44,168 bases of DNA from an uncultured Saprospiraceae bacterium. GTDB taxonomy: Bacteria > Bacteroidota > Bacteroidia > Chitinophagales > Saprospiraceae. The notes under the pieces were generated by a model. The model ran no database searches and had not been told where the DNA came from. It was given only the letters and a program-made list of their open reading frames with translations. The first letter of the stretch is position 1; each line of letters opens with the position of its first letter. Both the position numbers and the translations under genes were made by a program. The stretch is taken from positions 1 to 44,168 of the forward strand of contig CAKZVK010000060.1 in the NCBI GenBank assembly GCA_937921825.1, written 5' to 3'. Below, piece by piece: positions 1 through 8,399 of this stretch.

Positions 1-2
1 GT

Positions 3-59
3 GTCTATGAAACCAAAGATGGCAAGATCATAAAAGAACAATTCTTTTACCAGATGTAA
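3..59 (+). CDS. 3' end of an unidentified protein (partial)
   Basis: An open frame runs in from the left edge and stops with TAA; the visible 18 residues end in DGKIIKEQFFYQM. This kind of tail (DGKI followed by aromatic and charged residues) is common at the end of SnoaL/NTF2-like small proteins, but too little is visible to assign it. It converges on the DUF6503 gene, with a hairpin between the two stops. Confidence 0.5.
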   Translation, partial: VYETKDGKIIKEQFFYQM

Positions 60-78
60 TTAAAGATATTTCATTGCT

Positions 79-104
79 AACCCTTCTATGACCTCAGAAG
101 GGTT
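79..104. terminator. Hairpin between convergent genes
   Basis: The arms AACCCTTCT (79-87) and AGAAGGGTT (96-104) are perfectly complementary, 9 bp with an 8-nt loop, and sit between two convergent stop codons. Neither side has a strong T-run, so this is a weak bidirectional terminator at best. Confidence 0.5.
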
Positions 105-111
105 GGCAAGA

Positions 112-816
112 TTAATTACCCAATACATCGGTGCCGAGATAACCATCATCTTTATTGTAGTACCATGCTCTAGTTTTCGGCATTCTAATCTTAGACACCA
201 TCTCTAAGCCTGACAATAAAATATACTCGCCATCATTTGCTGATTCATCGTGAAAGAACTGATAGACTTCCATCGCATAAGTAACTGGGTCAAAATAAAA
301 ATACCAACTGTCCTTTCCCACCTCTTGCGTATAGGTCACTTTCAAGGTCAGGTATTCCTTTCCTTTAAATTTCTTCTTCCTCACTACAGGGTCTATGATA
401 GTACCAGGATCTTTTAATTTCATAGGTAAGCCATACAGATAGGTGTAATAATTCTTCATCATCTTTGCTCTCTGACAAGTCAGTCGATACTTGTTTTCTT
501 CTTGCTTAGAGAATTGCTCTTTTCCATTTAGCCTTAGTTGGCATTCCCCCTTATTTACTTTTTGATACAGGGCGACCTGATCTCTTTTTGACTGGAGTTC
601 AAATTGCTCATTAGGTAGGTCTATGAAAATTTGACTCACCCTATCATTCTTATCTGGAGTAGACATGGTTATAGTAAAGCGACCTTTGAATTTTTCCCAT
701 TGATTATCTGGATCATGGAAGGCAATAGTTCTATCTAGCAATTGTGTAGCAGTAAGTTCCTGACTCACCAAAGGGACAGTCAGAAAGAGCAAGCAAAAAA
801 TCAGAATAGTTTTCAT
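112..816 (-). CDS. DUF6503 family secreted protein
   Basis: This is an approximately 234-residue exported protein of unknown function. The N-terminus MKTILIFCLLFLTVPLVSQ is a signal peptide, so I prefer the ATG at 816 over the TTG two codons upstream. The mature part opens with a helix ending AFHDPDNQWEKFKG, followed by beta-rich sequence with alternating hydrophobic residues (LTLKVTYTQEVGKDSWYFYF). That layout resembles the DUF6503 / outer-membrane-lipoprotein-sorting-like folds common in Bacteroidota. There is no lipobox, so it is probably soluble in the periplasm. A TAATTTG element 35 nt upstream (851-857) could be its -7 box, one base shorter than consensus. It is monocistronic, divergent from the arylsulfotransferase. 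The family call rests on pattern recognition only. Confidence 0.7.
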   Translation of the reverse strand: MKTILIFCLLFLTVPLVSQELTATQLLDRTIAFHDPDNQWEKFKGRFTITMSTPDKNDRVSQIFIDLPNEQFELQSKRDQVALYQKVNKGECQLRLNGKEQFSKQEENKYRLTCQRAKMMKNYYTYLYGLPMKLKDPGTIIDPVVRKKKFKGKEYLTLKVTYTQEVGKDSWYFYFDPVTYAMEVYQFFHDESANDGEYILLSGLEMVSKIRMPKTRAWYYNKDDGYLGTDVLGN

Positions 817-976
817 AGACAATATCTTGTTGTGTTTAATTCATAGACTGCAAATTAGGTTTATTCTTTAGGATATCATTTACATAGAATCACTCCAAAG
901 CAAGAATTATCTTAAAGCTCATCTGGACGACTTAGCTATCGCAACATTTTTGCTATCTTGGATAAAATCAATTGTT

Positions 977-3001
977 ATGACTCTACAGCGTTTCCTACTT
1001 CTAGCTTCATTGATATGCTTCTTCTCAAGCTCTTATGCTCAGATCGAAGTTACAATTAGGGACAATACTGAGACGGATGAGCTAGTCTTTGTTTCTACTA
1101 TGCAAGATGAATCCTATTTGGTAAATAAATGTGGAGACATAGTCCAGCAATGGAGCCATACTGGTTCCGCTGGATTAACAGGTAGACTAACACATGATGG
1201 GCACATGCTCAGATCACAATATGTAAGAGGTTGTTGTTTCCAAGCCAGTACAGGTGGTCTGCTAGAGCTGTATGACTTTGATGAAAATATAGTTTGGTCA
1301 CATGAATTTTCGACTGATACTTATACTCAGCATCATGATTTTCATTACATGGAAAATGGAAATATCCTCTTCCTTGGGTGGGAAGAAATAGATGAAGATG
1401 AACAAGCCGCCTTAGGCAAAAAAAATCCCAGTGGTGTCCTATGGGGTGAATTTATCTGGGAAATAAAACCAGTAGGCACAGACGACTATGAACTCGTGTG
1501 GGAATGGCATCTTAAAGATCACTTGACTCAAAATATTGATTCCTCTCTAGACAATTACTCTAGTATAGATACCGCAATAGGAAAAGTAGATATCAACTAT
1601 GAAGGTCCAGCTATTTTTAGCACAAGGGACTGGTGGCATGTGAATGCAATACATTATAATAAGGAGAGAGATGAGATACTCATGAGCTGTAGGTCTAATG
1701 GTGAGATCTGGATCGTAGATCATAGCACCACCTCAGAGGAGGCGAAAACAAATTTTGGAGGTAATAGAAATAAGGGTGGACAACTTTTATTTAGATGGGG
1801 AAATCCACGGGCTTACAAGAGAGGCTCCAGTTCTGATATAAGACTATATGGACCACATGGCCATCATTGGATAGATCCAGGATTACCAAATGAAGGAAAA
1901 ATCCTCTACTTCAATAATGGAGATGGTAGACCTCAAGGATACTACGCTACTATAGAGATGATAGAACCTTCCTATGATAGCTTAGGGAACTATATCCTAA
2001 AAGACAACTACTTCTACCAGATGGAAAGCCATGAAGTAATCTATGGTGCTAATCAATCTTCTCAGCCCCTTAACTCTAAGTATCTCTCAAATGCGCAGCA
2101 ACTTCCCAATGGACATATCCTTATAAATGAGGGCAATGAAGGTAGAATATTCGAAATAGATACTGCTGCCAATATAGTATGGTCTATGAGACTTAGCGGG
2201 ACATGGGATAATGGAGAAGCATTTAGAGCATATAATTACCAGTTGGATTATCCTGGTTTTGAAAATTTAGAATTCTCTCAAATTACAGAGACACCTGCCA
2301 TAGATACCTTGTTCGGCACTACCCTATGTGCCGCAGACCTAAGAGTAATACCCACTGATGGATTTATAGAATGGTCTAATGGACAAATAGAAGCTACTCT
2401 GACTGTCAATGAACCTGGCGAATATTATTACTTCGCGCATTCCTGCAATGGTGACACCATTGAATCTGAAAGAATAATTATCAATGAAATAGAAATCACT
2501 CCGCCAGATCCACAAACTGTATCGGTCCCTTATGGCGAGGAAGTCAGAATAGAAGTAGCAGGCGAGGATATCCTCTGGTTCCAAGAAGAAAGCAGCACTG
2601 CACCTTTTCTTAGCAACAACTCTCTATTTATTCCTAGCGCAACCTCCTCTAGAACCTACTGGGTAGCTGAAGAAGTAGATGAAGCTAGAGTGGCAAGCTA
2701 TAGGTGTTATTCTGAAAAAGTGCCGGTAGAATTAATAGTAGTCGGAACCAGCACCAAAGACCATCTAGAAGATCATGGCATTAACCTATTCCCTAATCCC
2801 AGTACTACTGAATTCACTTTGAAGTCAAATGAAGATGTCACTGTAGATAGAGTCTCAGTTATAAATGCAGCAGGCAGAAAGGAACAGCTCTTTGGTTCTC
2901 ATAATACCTATGCAATAGACCACCTCAGTACAGGTATCTATTTTATAGTTATGGATACTAATAAAGGGCAGATAGCTACTAAGCTATGCATTTTGGAATA
3001 G
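977..3001 (+). CDS. Arylsulfotransferase (ASST) family protein with T9SS type A sorting domain
   Basis: This is an exported protein of about 674 residues. ASST enzymes move a sulfate group from an aryl sulfate donor to a phenolic acceptor through a histidine intermediate. The start chosen is ATG 977, giving signal peptide MTLQRFLLLASLICFFSSSYAQ; an in-frame TTG at 950 would add nine residues. Residues about 30-420 resemble an ASST beta-propeller: repeated blades with DxxGxxVW-like strands (LVNKCGDIVQQWSH, ELYDFDENIVWSHEF) and conserved histidines (WWHVNAIHYN, GPHGHHWIDPG). A linker of about 130 residues follows. The last about 75 residues (NLFPNPSTTEF ... LSTGIYFIVM) form a type A T9SS sorting domain, so the enzyme is probably displayed on or released from the cell surface. 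No dsb-type partner gene adjoins it. Substrate unknown. Confidence 0.8.
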   Translation: MTLQRFLLLASLICFFSSSYAQIEVTIRDNTETDELVFVSTMQDESYLVNKCGDIVQQWSHTGSAGLTGRLTHDGHMLRSQYVRGCCFQASTGGLLELYDFDENIVWSHEFSTDTYTQHHDFHYMENGNILFLGWEEIDEDEQAALGKKNPSGVLWGEFIWEIKPVGTDDYELVWEWHLKDHLTQNIDSSLDNYSSIDTAIGKVDINYEGPAIFSTRDWWHVNAIHYNKERDEILMSCRSNGEIWIVDHSTTSEEAKTNFGGNRNKGGQLLFRWGNPRAYKRGSSSDIRLYGPHGHHWIDPGLPNEGKILYFNNGDGRPQGYYATIEMIEPSYDSLGNYILKDNYFYQMESHEVIYGANQSSQPLNSKYLSNAQQLPNGHILINEGNEGRIFEIDTAANIVWSMRLSGTWDNGEAFRAYNYQLDYPGFENLEFSQITETPAIDTLFGTTLCAADLRVIPTDGFIEWSNGQIEATLTVNEPGEYYYFAHSCNGDTIESERIIINEIEITPPDPQTVSVPYGEEVRIEVAGEDILWFQEESSTAPFLSNNSLFIPSATSSRTYWVAEEVDEARVASYRCYSEKVPVELIVVGTSTKDHLEDHGINLFPNPSTTEFTLKSNEDVTVDRVSVINAAGRKEQLFGSHNTYAIDHLSTGIYFIVMDTNKGQIATKLCILE

Positions 3002-3008
3002 AGATGAG

Positions 3009-4904
3009 CTAGACCTGCATGTATTCCCAGGCAGACTTATAACTGCCCGTGGCTTCTACATGATCCGCTAGAGTATGGAATAATTTATTTTGGGACAGAG
3101 TGCTCATATCTCCTATGATGACTAGCTTTTTCTTGGCTCTAGTCATGGCGACATTGAGTCTTCGTTCATCTGCTAGGAAACCAATTTCTCCTGCTGAATT
3201 AGATCTGACTAAACTGATATATATAACATCACTTTCCTGCCCTTGAAAACCATCTATACTATTAACGGTGATATCGAAGGGGTGAAAGAACTCATCATCT
3301 TCTATTACATTTCTTAAATATTTCACCTGTTCAGAATAGGGACTGATAATTCCTATTGTCAGGCCCTCATAGACTTCTTTATGTTGTAGAAAATGTTCTC
3401 TCAGAATGAAACCTTCGCCTTCATTATAGCGGCTAAGTGTTCTCAGATTCTGCACCTCATCAAAACCACAGCCACTCGAATCTATCAAGGTCAGAGGCTC
3501 ATCATCTATAGACCAATCTGAATTAGTAATTCCTGAAGACAGTTTATTGTCATAGAATCTATGATTAGAAAAAGAAAGTATCTTTTCATTCATTCTATAC
3601 TGCACATTCAACAGATAACTACTTGGAATCTTATCTGTCATCCTAGCAAGCAAAGTATCTGAAAGGCCCAACTTTATCGCTTCAGAAGATTTAACAGTAG
3701 GTGCTAACTGCATATGATCTCCAGCCAAAATGACTCGTTCAGCTTTTAATATTGCATTCCAGCATTCTGGTTCTAAAGCTTGAGAGGCCTCATCTATGAT
3801 CAAGGTTCTAAACTTCAACCCCTCTAAGGACCTATGACTAACTCCTATCAAGGTAGAACAGATAACTTGGCTCTCTGCAATTATTTTTTCTAGCAATCTA
3901 CTCTCAAGGTCTTTAGCCCATTTTCTAAGTTCCTTGGATTCTCGATACATCGCATTTCTATCAGACCTCTCTTTAGGACCGAATGAGCGCTTATGCTTTC
4001 CTGCCAGTCTCCTTGCTTCATTAGCTTCAATCTTCACTTTCTTGATATGTTGCCACTCTGAGTGATTTCTAGCTTTCTCCGCCAGAGCTAGATGGGTCGT
4101 ACCATCTCCTATCCTCGACACATTCCCCACTCTGAGAGTATTAATACCTATTTTATCGAGTTCCATGGCTAGCAGGTCTACAGCATTATTACTAGGTGCG
4201 CAGACAAGTATTCTTTTCTCCTCTTTGGTTAGGTGTCTTATAACTTGTACTAGAGTGGTTGTCTTTCCTGTTCCAGGTGGGCCATGAATAATTCCGAGTT
4301 CAGGGCACTGCATGACCCCATTAAGAGCGACAACTTGGGATTCATTGAGCTCGTGGAGATCAATTCGATGATCAGATGGAGGCACTGGACTGGCTTTTTG
4401 GTTTTCTATGGTGTCTCTTAGGGCAACGAGCTTAGGTTCACCACTCTTGATCACTTCATTTATAGCTTGCTCCATGACCTTGTAAGGTCTATCGTCATAG
4501 ATAAGCTCGATTCCTAGTTGCCCTTTGAATCCTATGAGGTCCGATTTAGAAACCACTTGCTCATTCAAGATGACAGCAAGTTTATTTTTTTTGACATAAG
4601 AGACGACGCCTTTAAGAGCAGAAAATTCCTTGGCAGAATCATATTTAAAAATTCTACAACCGACACCAGCTTTTAATTTATGCGGGCTATCAAGATTCTT
4701 AGTTCGCTCAAAAGACATTTCTATCTGCTCCCCTACAGTATATACAGTAGATACATTCACTACAGGAAACCATAGGATACCAGAATCTACTCTTTCTGCA
4801 ATAGTCTTATTCGCTGATAGATTAGAGAAGTATACCTCTTCGGCTTTGCGCTCCTCATTGATTGCTGAGAGTAGATCTTGAAGTCTATGAAAACCTTTGC
4901 TCAT
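3009..4904 (-). CDS. Superfamily 1 DNA/RNA helicase, UPF1/IGHMBP2-like
   Basis: This is a 631-residue soluble helicase using ATP to translocate on single-stranded nucleic acid. Residues 1-160 form a beta-barrel-like N-domain as in SMUBP2/IGHMBP2. The motor follows in order: Walker A GPPGTGKTT (~207), Walker B/motif II DEASQALEPE (~370), motif III GDHMQLAPTV (~395), motif IV QYRMNE (~433), motif V DGFQGQESD (~549) and motif VI NVAMTRAKKK (~583). Length and motif order fit bacterial SF1B UPF1-like enzymes with no nuclease domain, so the protein is intact. Substrate and role are not known. It is convergent with the arylsulfotransferase gene, 7 nt between stops, and stands alone. Its upstream region contains two hairpin repeats and a TATATTTG element, so a long leader is possible. 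Confidence 0.88.
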   Translation of the reverse strand: MSKGFHRLQDLLSAINEERKAEEVYFSNLSANKTIAERVDSGILWFPVVNVSTVYTVGEQIEMSFERTKNLDSPHKLKAGVGCRIFKYDSAKEFSALKGVVSYVKKNKLAVILNEQVVSKSDLIGFKGQLGIELIYDDRPYKVMEQAINEVIKSGEPKLVALRDTIENQKASPVPPSDHRIDLHELNESQVVALNGVMQCPELGIIHGPPGTGKTTTLVQVIRHLTKEEKRILVCAPSNNAVDLLAMELDKIGINTLRVGNVSRIGDGTTHLALAEKARNHSEWQHIKKVKIEANEARRLAGKHKRSFGPKERSDRNAMYRESKELRKWAKDLESRLLEKIIAESQVICSTLIGVSHRSLEGLKFRTLIIDEASQALEPECWNAILKAERVILAGDHMQLAPTVKSSEAIKLGLSDTLLARMTDKIPSSYLLNVQYRMNEKILSFSNHRFYDNKLSSGITNSDWSIDDEPLTLIDSSGCGFDEVQNLRTLSRYNEGEGFILREHFLQHKEVYEGLTIGIISPYSEQVKYLRNVIEDDEFFHPFDITVNSIDGFQGQESDVIYISLVRSNSAGEIGFLADERRLNVAMTRAKKKLVIIGDMSTLSQNKLFHTLADHVEATGSYKSAWEYMQV

Positions 4905-4961
4905 CTGGGGTATGGAAAGAGAATATGAAACCTGTGGCTTATAGGTAGGTATAAATAAAAC

Positions 4962-5083
4962 GGAGGGCTAGACCGCTCTTCTTGGAAAAAATTTCGTTCT
5001 AGACCCTCCTCTGCCGATTTCATCTTTATGCTGAAAAAACAGCCTCGGAGAACAAAGCTACTTTGCCTCCTTGGCCGATTTCA
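4962..5083. repeat. Two tandem ~61-nt hairpin units ending in GCCGATTTCA
   Basis: Unit A (4962-5022) folds GGAGGGCTAGA (4962-4972) against TCTAGACCCTCC (4998-5009) with one bulged A. Unit B (5023-5083) folds GGAG/CTCC (5047-5050, 5067-5070) around CAAAG/CTTTG (5053-5057, 5061-5065), with an outer GCC/GGC. Each unit ends with a near-identical 18-mer (5005-5022 and 5066-5083, 16 of 18 equal), 61 nt apart. Read on the minus strand, the last hairpin is followed by GTTTTATTTAT, like an intrinsic terminator in front of the helicase gene. It could be a small RNA, an attenuated leader, or a dispersed repeat family; the window holds no further copy that I noticed. Confidence 0.5.
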
Positions 5084-5160
5084 AAATGTGTTCTTGTTAA
5101 ATAGAAAAGCTTCTTTCAACTCTTCATCCTTTTATTTCTTAAAGATTTGAAAGGTTACTT

Positions 5161-5168
5161 CAAATATA
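5161..5168 (-). promoter_or_regulatory. Candidate -7 element TATATTTG
   Basis: A perfect TAnnTTTG on the minus strand, upstream of the hairpin units and the helicase gene. There is no TTG at the expected -33 spacing. A transcript from here would start near 5155 and pass through both hairpins before the helicase start at 4904. Confidence 0.35.
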
Positions 5169-5329
5169 AAATATTCTTATTGTTTGACTTTATAATCCTG
5201 TCATAAAATCTGGAACTGTTGAATTAATACCGCAATTACTAGTTTTAAAATAGACAAATGACATCCAGATTACAAAACCAGTAATAATATAAATAGGGGT
5301 AGTAATCTAGCAGTCAGCTATAGACAGAA

Positions 5330-5360
5330 AAAAACCTGATAGTTTCGCTATCAGGTTTTT
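5330..5360 (-). terminator. Strong intrinsic terminator (bidirectional)
   Basis: A 13-bp perfect stem, AAAAACCTGATAG (5330-5342) and CTATCAGGTTTTT (5348-5360), encloses a 5-nt loop. A-runs and T-runs on both sides let it work on either strand. It lies 45 nt after the stop of the 28-residue membrane ORF, which it most likely terminates. Confidence 0.8.
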
Positions 5361-5405
5361 GTAAATCAAATATCTCTTAGCAGATATATGAAAACTTAAT
5401 AAGTT

Positions 5406-5492
5406 TTAAGCATCCGCATTTCTGCTGTGGTTGAGGTACATAAGTGTTACAATTATTGCAAAAATTGCAACGATCCCTAAGAATATATTCAT
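5406..5492 (-). CDS. 28-residue single-pass membrane peptide
   Basis: ATG at 5492 opens a short frame ending TAA at 5406. Residues 2-19 are almost wholly hydrophobic (NIFLGIVAIFAIIVTLMY), followed by a polar tail LNHSRNADA: one membrane segment with a short hydrophilic C-terminus. It is flanked by a perfect TAnnTTTG element 36 nt upstream (5528-5535) and a perfect intrinsic terminator 45 nt downstream, which is what a real monocistronic gene should show. No known family is recognised. Small one-helix proteins often modulate larger membrane complexes, but no partner is suggested by the neighbours (gpmI and a helicase). Confidence 0.6.
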   Translation of the reverse strand: MNIFLGIVAIFAIIVTLMYLNHSRNADA

Positions 5493-5527
5493 AACAATTC
5501 AGTTTTATTACTTCTAAAATATAAATT

Positions 5528-5535
5528 CAAATCTA
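5528..5535 (-). promoter_or_regulatory. Candidate -7 element TAGATTTG for the small membrane ORF
   Basis: A perfect match to TAnnTTTG on the minus strand, 36 nt before the ATG at 5492. No TTG lies at -33. It sits just after the gpmI terminator hairpin, so the small gene would be transcribed independently. Confidence 0.4.
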
Positions 5536-5550
5536 ATTCTTCAAATTTTA

Positions 5551-5579
5551 GAAAAATAAATGCAACATATTTTGCATTT
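5551..5579 (-). terminator. Intrinsic terminator of gpmI
   Basis: Arms AAATGCAA (5558-5565) and TTGCATTT (5572-5579) form an 8-bp stem with a 6-nt loop. On the minus strand it is followed by ATTTTTC. It lies 43 nt past the gpmI stop. Confidence 0.6.
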
Positions 5580-5621
5580 TTTAAATGATTTACCTTGTGT
5601 TAGCCTCTATTATCCATACAA

Positions 5622-7136
5622 TTAACTGGTAACGAGCACTTTTCCAGTCATTTCTTTTGGAGCAGCTATGTTCATCAAGTGTAGTAAAGTAGGTGCTACA
5701 TCCGCTAGGACTCCATCTTTGACGGTATTGTAGCTATTGTTATCATTCACCAATATTACTGGTACCATATTAACAGTATGGGCAGTATGTGGACTGCCAT
5801 CTTGATTTTGCATTTTGTCAGAATTACCATGATCGGCAATAATCAATATGTTATACTCTTCTCTGATGGCAATAGGTATTAATGCTTCTAGACAGGCATC
5901 CAAGGTCTCTACTGCCTTAATGGCTGCAGGCATACTTCCCGTATGGCCTACCATATCGGCATTGGCATAATTAAGAATAATCAATTCTGGCTGCTCCTCG
6001 AGTATATGATTATGGACAGCATTTGTTACCTCATAGGCACTCATTTCTGGCTGCAGATCATAGGTCGCAACTTTAGGGGAATTGATAACTATTCTGTGTT
6101 CGCCAGGTACTTCCTCCTCTTTTCCACCTGAGAAAAAGAATGTGACATGAGGATACTTTTCAGTCTCAGCTATCCTCAGTTGCTTAAGTCCTTTACTGGC
6201 GACCACATCTCCGAGAGTTTGGGTTAGGTTATCCTTGGTAAATGCAACATGAATGCCCTTAAAACTGCTGTCATACTCTGTCATAGTTACAAAGTGTAAA
6301 TTCAGTTTTTTCATATCATGCTCTAGGTCTTCCTGAGTTAGAGCTCTGGTCAATTGTCTTGGTCTATCTGTCCTGAAATTGGCAAATACTACAATATCAT
6401 CCTGTTCTATTCTCCCTGAATTCTTAGAACCTAATTTTATAGCTTCCATAAATTCGTCTGTAACTTCCTTTGCATAATATCCCTTGACAGACTCTAGTAT
6501 ATCATCGGTAACTTCGCCCTCACCTTTTACGAGTAGGTTATAGGCCTTGGCTATGCGCTCCCATCTATTATCTCTATCCATGGCATAATACCTACCGACC
6601 ACACTACTCAGCTCTACAGAGGTTCCCTGAGTTTTATCCAAAAAAGTTTCTAGGTAGGAATGTCCAGATTGAGGACCAGTATCACGACCATCTAGAAAAG
6701 CATGGACATAGACCTTGATCCCCGCATCTGAAAACATATTCCCTATGGCTATAATATGATCTAGATGACTATGTACACCACCATCAGAGAGCAGGCCTAG
6801 TAAATGGATGGGTTTCCCCTTCTGCTTTGCTATTTCTATGGCCTCTAATAATTTTTCATTTCTTTTGATAGATCCGTCAGCTATGGCATTATTTATTCTG
6901 GCTAGCTCCTGAAAGACTATTCTTCCCGCTCCGATATTAAGGTGTCCGACTTCAGAATTACCCATTTGACCTGTAGGCAAACCCACCTCTTCTCCAAAAG
7001 TGACCAGTTCTGCATGTGGATATTTCTGATACAGGCTATCTACATAAGGCGTACTCGCTTGAGCTATAGCATTGACCTTAGGGTCTTTGCCATGTCCCCA
7101 TCCATCCAAAATTATAAGAAAGGCTTTCTTGTGCAT
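5622..7136 (-). CDS. gpmI: 2,3-bisphosphoglycerate-independent phosphoglycerate mutase
   Basis: This cytosolic glycolytic enzyme interconverts 3- and 2-phosphoglycerate via a phosphoserine intermediate and two Mn(II) ions. At 504 residues it has the normal length for the family. Visible signatures: LDGWG with metal ligand Asp11, the nucleophile in GQMGNSEVGH (Ser61), LLSDGGVHSH, FLDGRDTGP, YYAMDRDNRWER and FANFRTDRPRQL in the inserted transferase domain, then NYANADMVGHTG and ADHGNSD as metal ligands near the C-terminus. ATG 7136 gives the usual short N-terminus before the first metal ligand. A TAAGTTTG -7 element lies about 80 nt upstream (7217-7224), and a terminator hairpin follows the stop. 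It is monocistronic. Confidence 0.96.
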   Translation of the reverse strand: MHKKAFLIILDGWGHGKDPKVNAIAQASTPYVDSLYQKYPHAELVTFGEEVGLPTGQMGNSEVGHLNIGAGRIVFQELARINNAIADGSIKRNEKLLEAIEIAKQKGKPIHLLGLLSDGGVHSHLDHIIAIGNMFSDAGIKVYVHAFLDGRDTGPQSGHSYLETFLDKTQGTSVELSSVVGRYYAMDRDNRWERIAKAYNLLVKGEGEVTDDILESVKGYYAKEVTDEFMEAIKLGSKNSGRIEQDDIVVFANFRTDRPRQLTRALTQEDLEHDMKKLNLHFVTMTEYDSSFKGIHVAFTKDNLTQTLGDVVASKGLKQLRIAETEKYPHVTFFFSGGKEEEVPGEHRIVINSPKVATYDLQPEMSAYEVTNAVHNHILEEQPELIILNYANADMVGHTGSMPAAIKAVETLDACLEALIPIAIREEYNILIIADHGNSDKMQNQDGSPHTAHTVNMVPVILVNDNNSYNTVKDGVLADVAPTLLHLMNIAAPKEMTGKVLVTS

Positions 7137-7216
7137 AATTCGCTGATTATCTTTTACTTACGAATAATTAAACTACTGAATATCATGGGCTTAACAAAAA
7201 ATTAGGCCCGTAAAAT

Positions 7217-7224
7217 CAAACTTA
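7217..7224 (-). promoter_or_regulatory. Candidate gpmI -7 element TAAGTTTG
   Basis: A perfect TAnnTTTG on the minus strand, giving a 5' leader of about 75 nt to the gpmI ATG. No TTG at -33. Confidence 0.35.
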
Positions 7225-7286
7225 TGACTTTTAGGACTCGTTATTGTTTTAAGAGTATAGAAATCTCTTGGGGATTCAGTTATTAA

Positions 7287-7679
7287 ATGAAAGTCATGAA
7301 GTTATTCAACATATTATTGGTGGCAAGTATAATACTAGGAGGAACAACTCTGTCCGCTCAGAATTATATCTTAGCATTTAAGAATCAAGACTTTTCGGTG
7401 ATCGAAAGCAACTTAACTGCAGATGTTACCGTCAAAGTAGATAGTGCTAAAAAGCTCAAAGGAAAAGCGGCAGGCCTACAGGCTATAAAATCTGTCTTAA
7501 CTGATTTTGCTCCGATAAGTGCAGAATCAAAGCACAAAGGTGGATCAGAAAATAATGACAATGATTACCTAATAGCCAAACTGGAAAATGCTAGTGGGGA
7601 AAAGATGAGAGTTTTTATTCATCTAGAAAATTCAGAAAACGGCAAAAGAATCTGTGATGTAAAAATCAGAAGATCATAA
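7287..7679 (+). CDS. DUF4783 family secreted protein
   Basis: This is a 130-residue exported protein. A signal peptide (MKLFNILLVASIILGGTTLSAQ after an alternative ATG at 7296) precedes a small alpha+beta domain of about 105 residues. Its pattern, FSVIESNLTADVTVKV followed by KGKAAGLQAIKSVLTDFAP and a C-terminal strand pair, matches DUF4783, an NTF2/SnoaL-like family of Bacteroidota with no known activity. It is complete and stands alone. Its stop overlaps the stop of the convergent TIGR02757 gene by 6 nt, leaving no room for a terminator between them. Confidence 0.82.
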   Translation: MKVMKLFNILLVASIILGGTTLSAQNYILAFKNQDFSVIESNLTADVTVKVDSAKKLKGKAAGLQAIKSVLTDFAPISAESKHKGGSENNDNDYLIAKLENASGEKMRVFIHLENSENGKRICDVKIRRS

Positions 7680-8399
7680 CTCGCCGATAACACCAATTCC
7701 AAACAGCGCAAAGTCATACTTTACTGGATCTTTAGGATCCATCTTTCTAAGATGAGCCGTCAGCTCTTCTACTGCTAGCCAGTCCCTCTGCTTACGTTTT
7801 AATAAACCAAGCTTTCTTGCTACCCGTTCTACATGTACATCCAAGGGCATCATAAGAGCACTAGTGGGAATCCGCTTCCACAGACCTAGGTCCACCTTTC
7901 CCGTTCTTACCATCCAGCGTAAAAACATATTCAATCTTTTACAGGTAGATTTTCTAGCCGGCGTGGCTATATGCTTCTGAGTTCTTCTGGGTGCAGAGTC
8001 TAGTTGGAAGAAATATTCATTGAAGCGAATCAAGGTTTCTTTCATCGACTCTTCTACTAGAAACAAATCCTCTAAAGTTTCGTGCTTTCTATAGTACCAC
8101 TGAAAAAACTCAAGAAAGTAAAGTGTATCTGTATACTGAAAAGTACGATGCTTAAATTCTGCAAATCTGATACGATCCTTCTCTTTATGATTGACTATAA
8201 ACTCATGAGGTGAGCCGCCCATTAGGCCAAAGAGTTCTGTAGACTTATTAATAATGGTTTTGCGCTGACCCCAAGCCAGCATAGATGACCAGAAGGCAGT
8301 GAGCTCTACGTCTTGCAACTTCGAATATCGCAGAGGAATACAAATAGGGTCGTCTTCTATAAATGTAGCTTTGTTAAACTCCTTGACTTTGGAGTCCAA
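7674..8399 (-). CDS. TIGR02757 (DUF2400) family protein
   Basis: This is an all-alpha protein of about 241 residues, function unknown, common in Bacteroidota. Signatures: FIEDDPICIPLRYSK, AFWSSMLAWGQRKTIINK, PLDVHVERVARKLGLL and a C-terminal DPVKYDFALFGIGV; the PLDVHVERVARK stretch recalls helix-hairpin-helix DNA glycosylases. The start is uncertain. TTG 8399 is the only usual initiation codon, yet the in-frame residues before it (LKSF, joining to LDSKV) look like family sequence and reach back to an ATT at 8429 with no ATG or GTG available. It follows infB by 13-43 nt, so it is probably the last gene of the rimP-nusA-infB operon. Its 3' end overlaps the DUF4783 stop. Confidence 0.85.
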   Translation of the reverse strand: MDSKVKEFNKATFIEDDPICIPLRYSKLQDVELTAFWSSMLAWGQRKTIINKSTELFGLMGGSPHEFIVNHKEKDRIRFAEFKHRTFQYTDTLYFLEFFQWYYRKHETLEDLFLVEESMKETLIRFNEYFFQLDSAPRRTQKHIATPARKSTCKRLNMFLRWMVRTGKVDLGLWKRIPTSALMMPLDVHVERVARKLGLLKRKQRDWLAVEELTAHLRKMDPKDPVKYDFALFGIGVIGEL

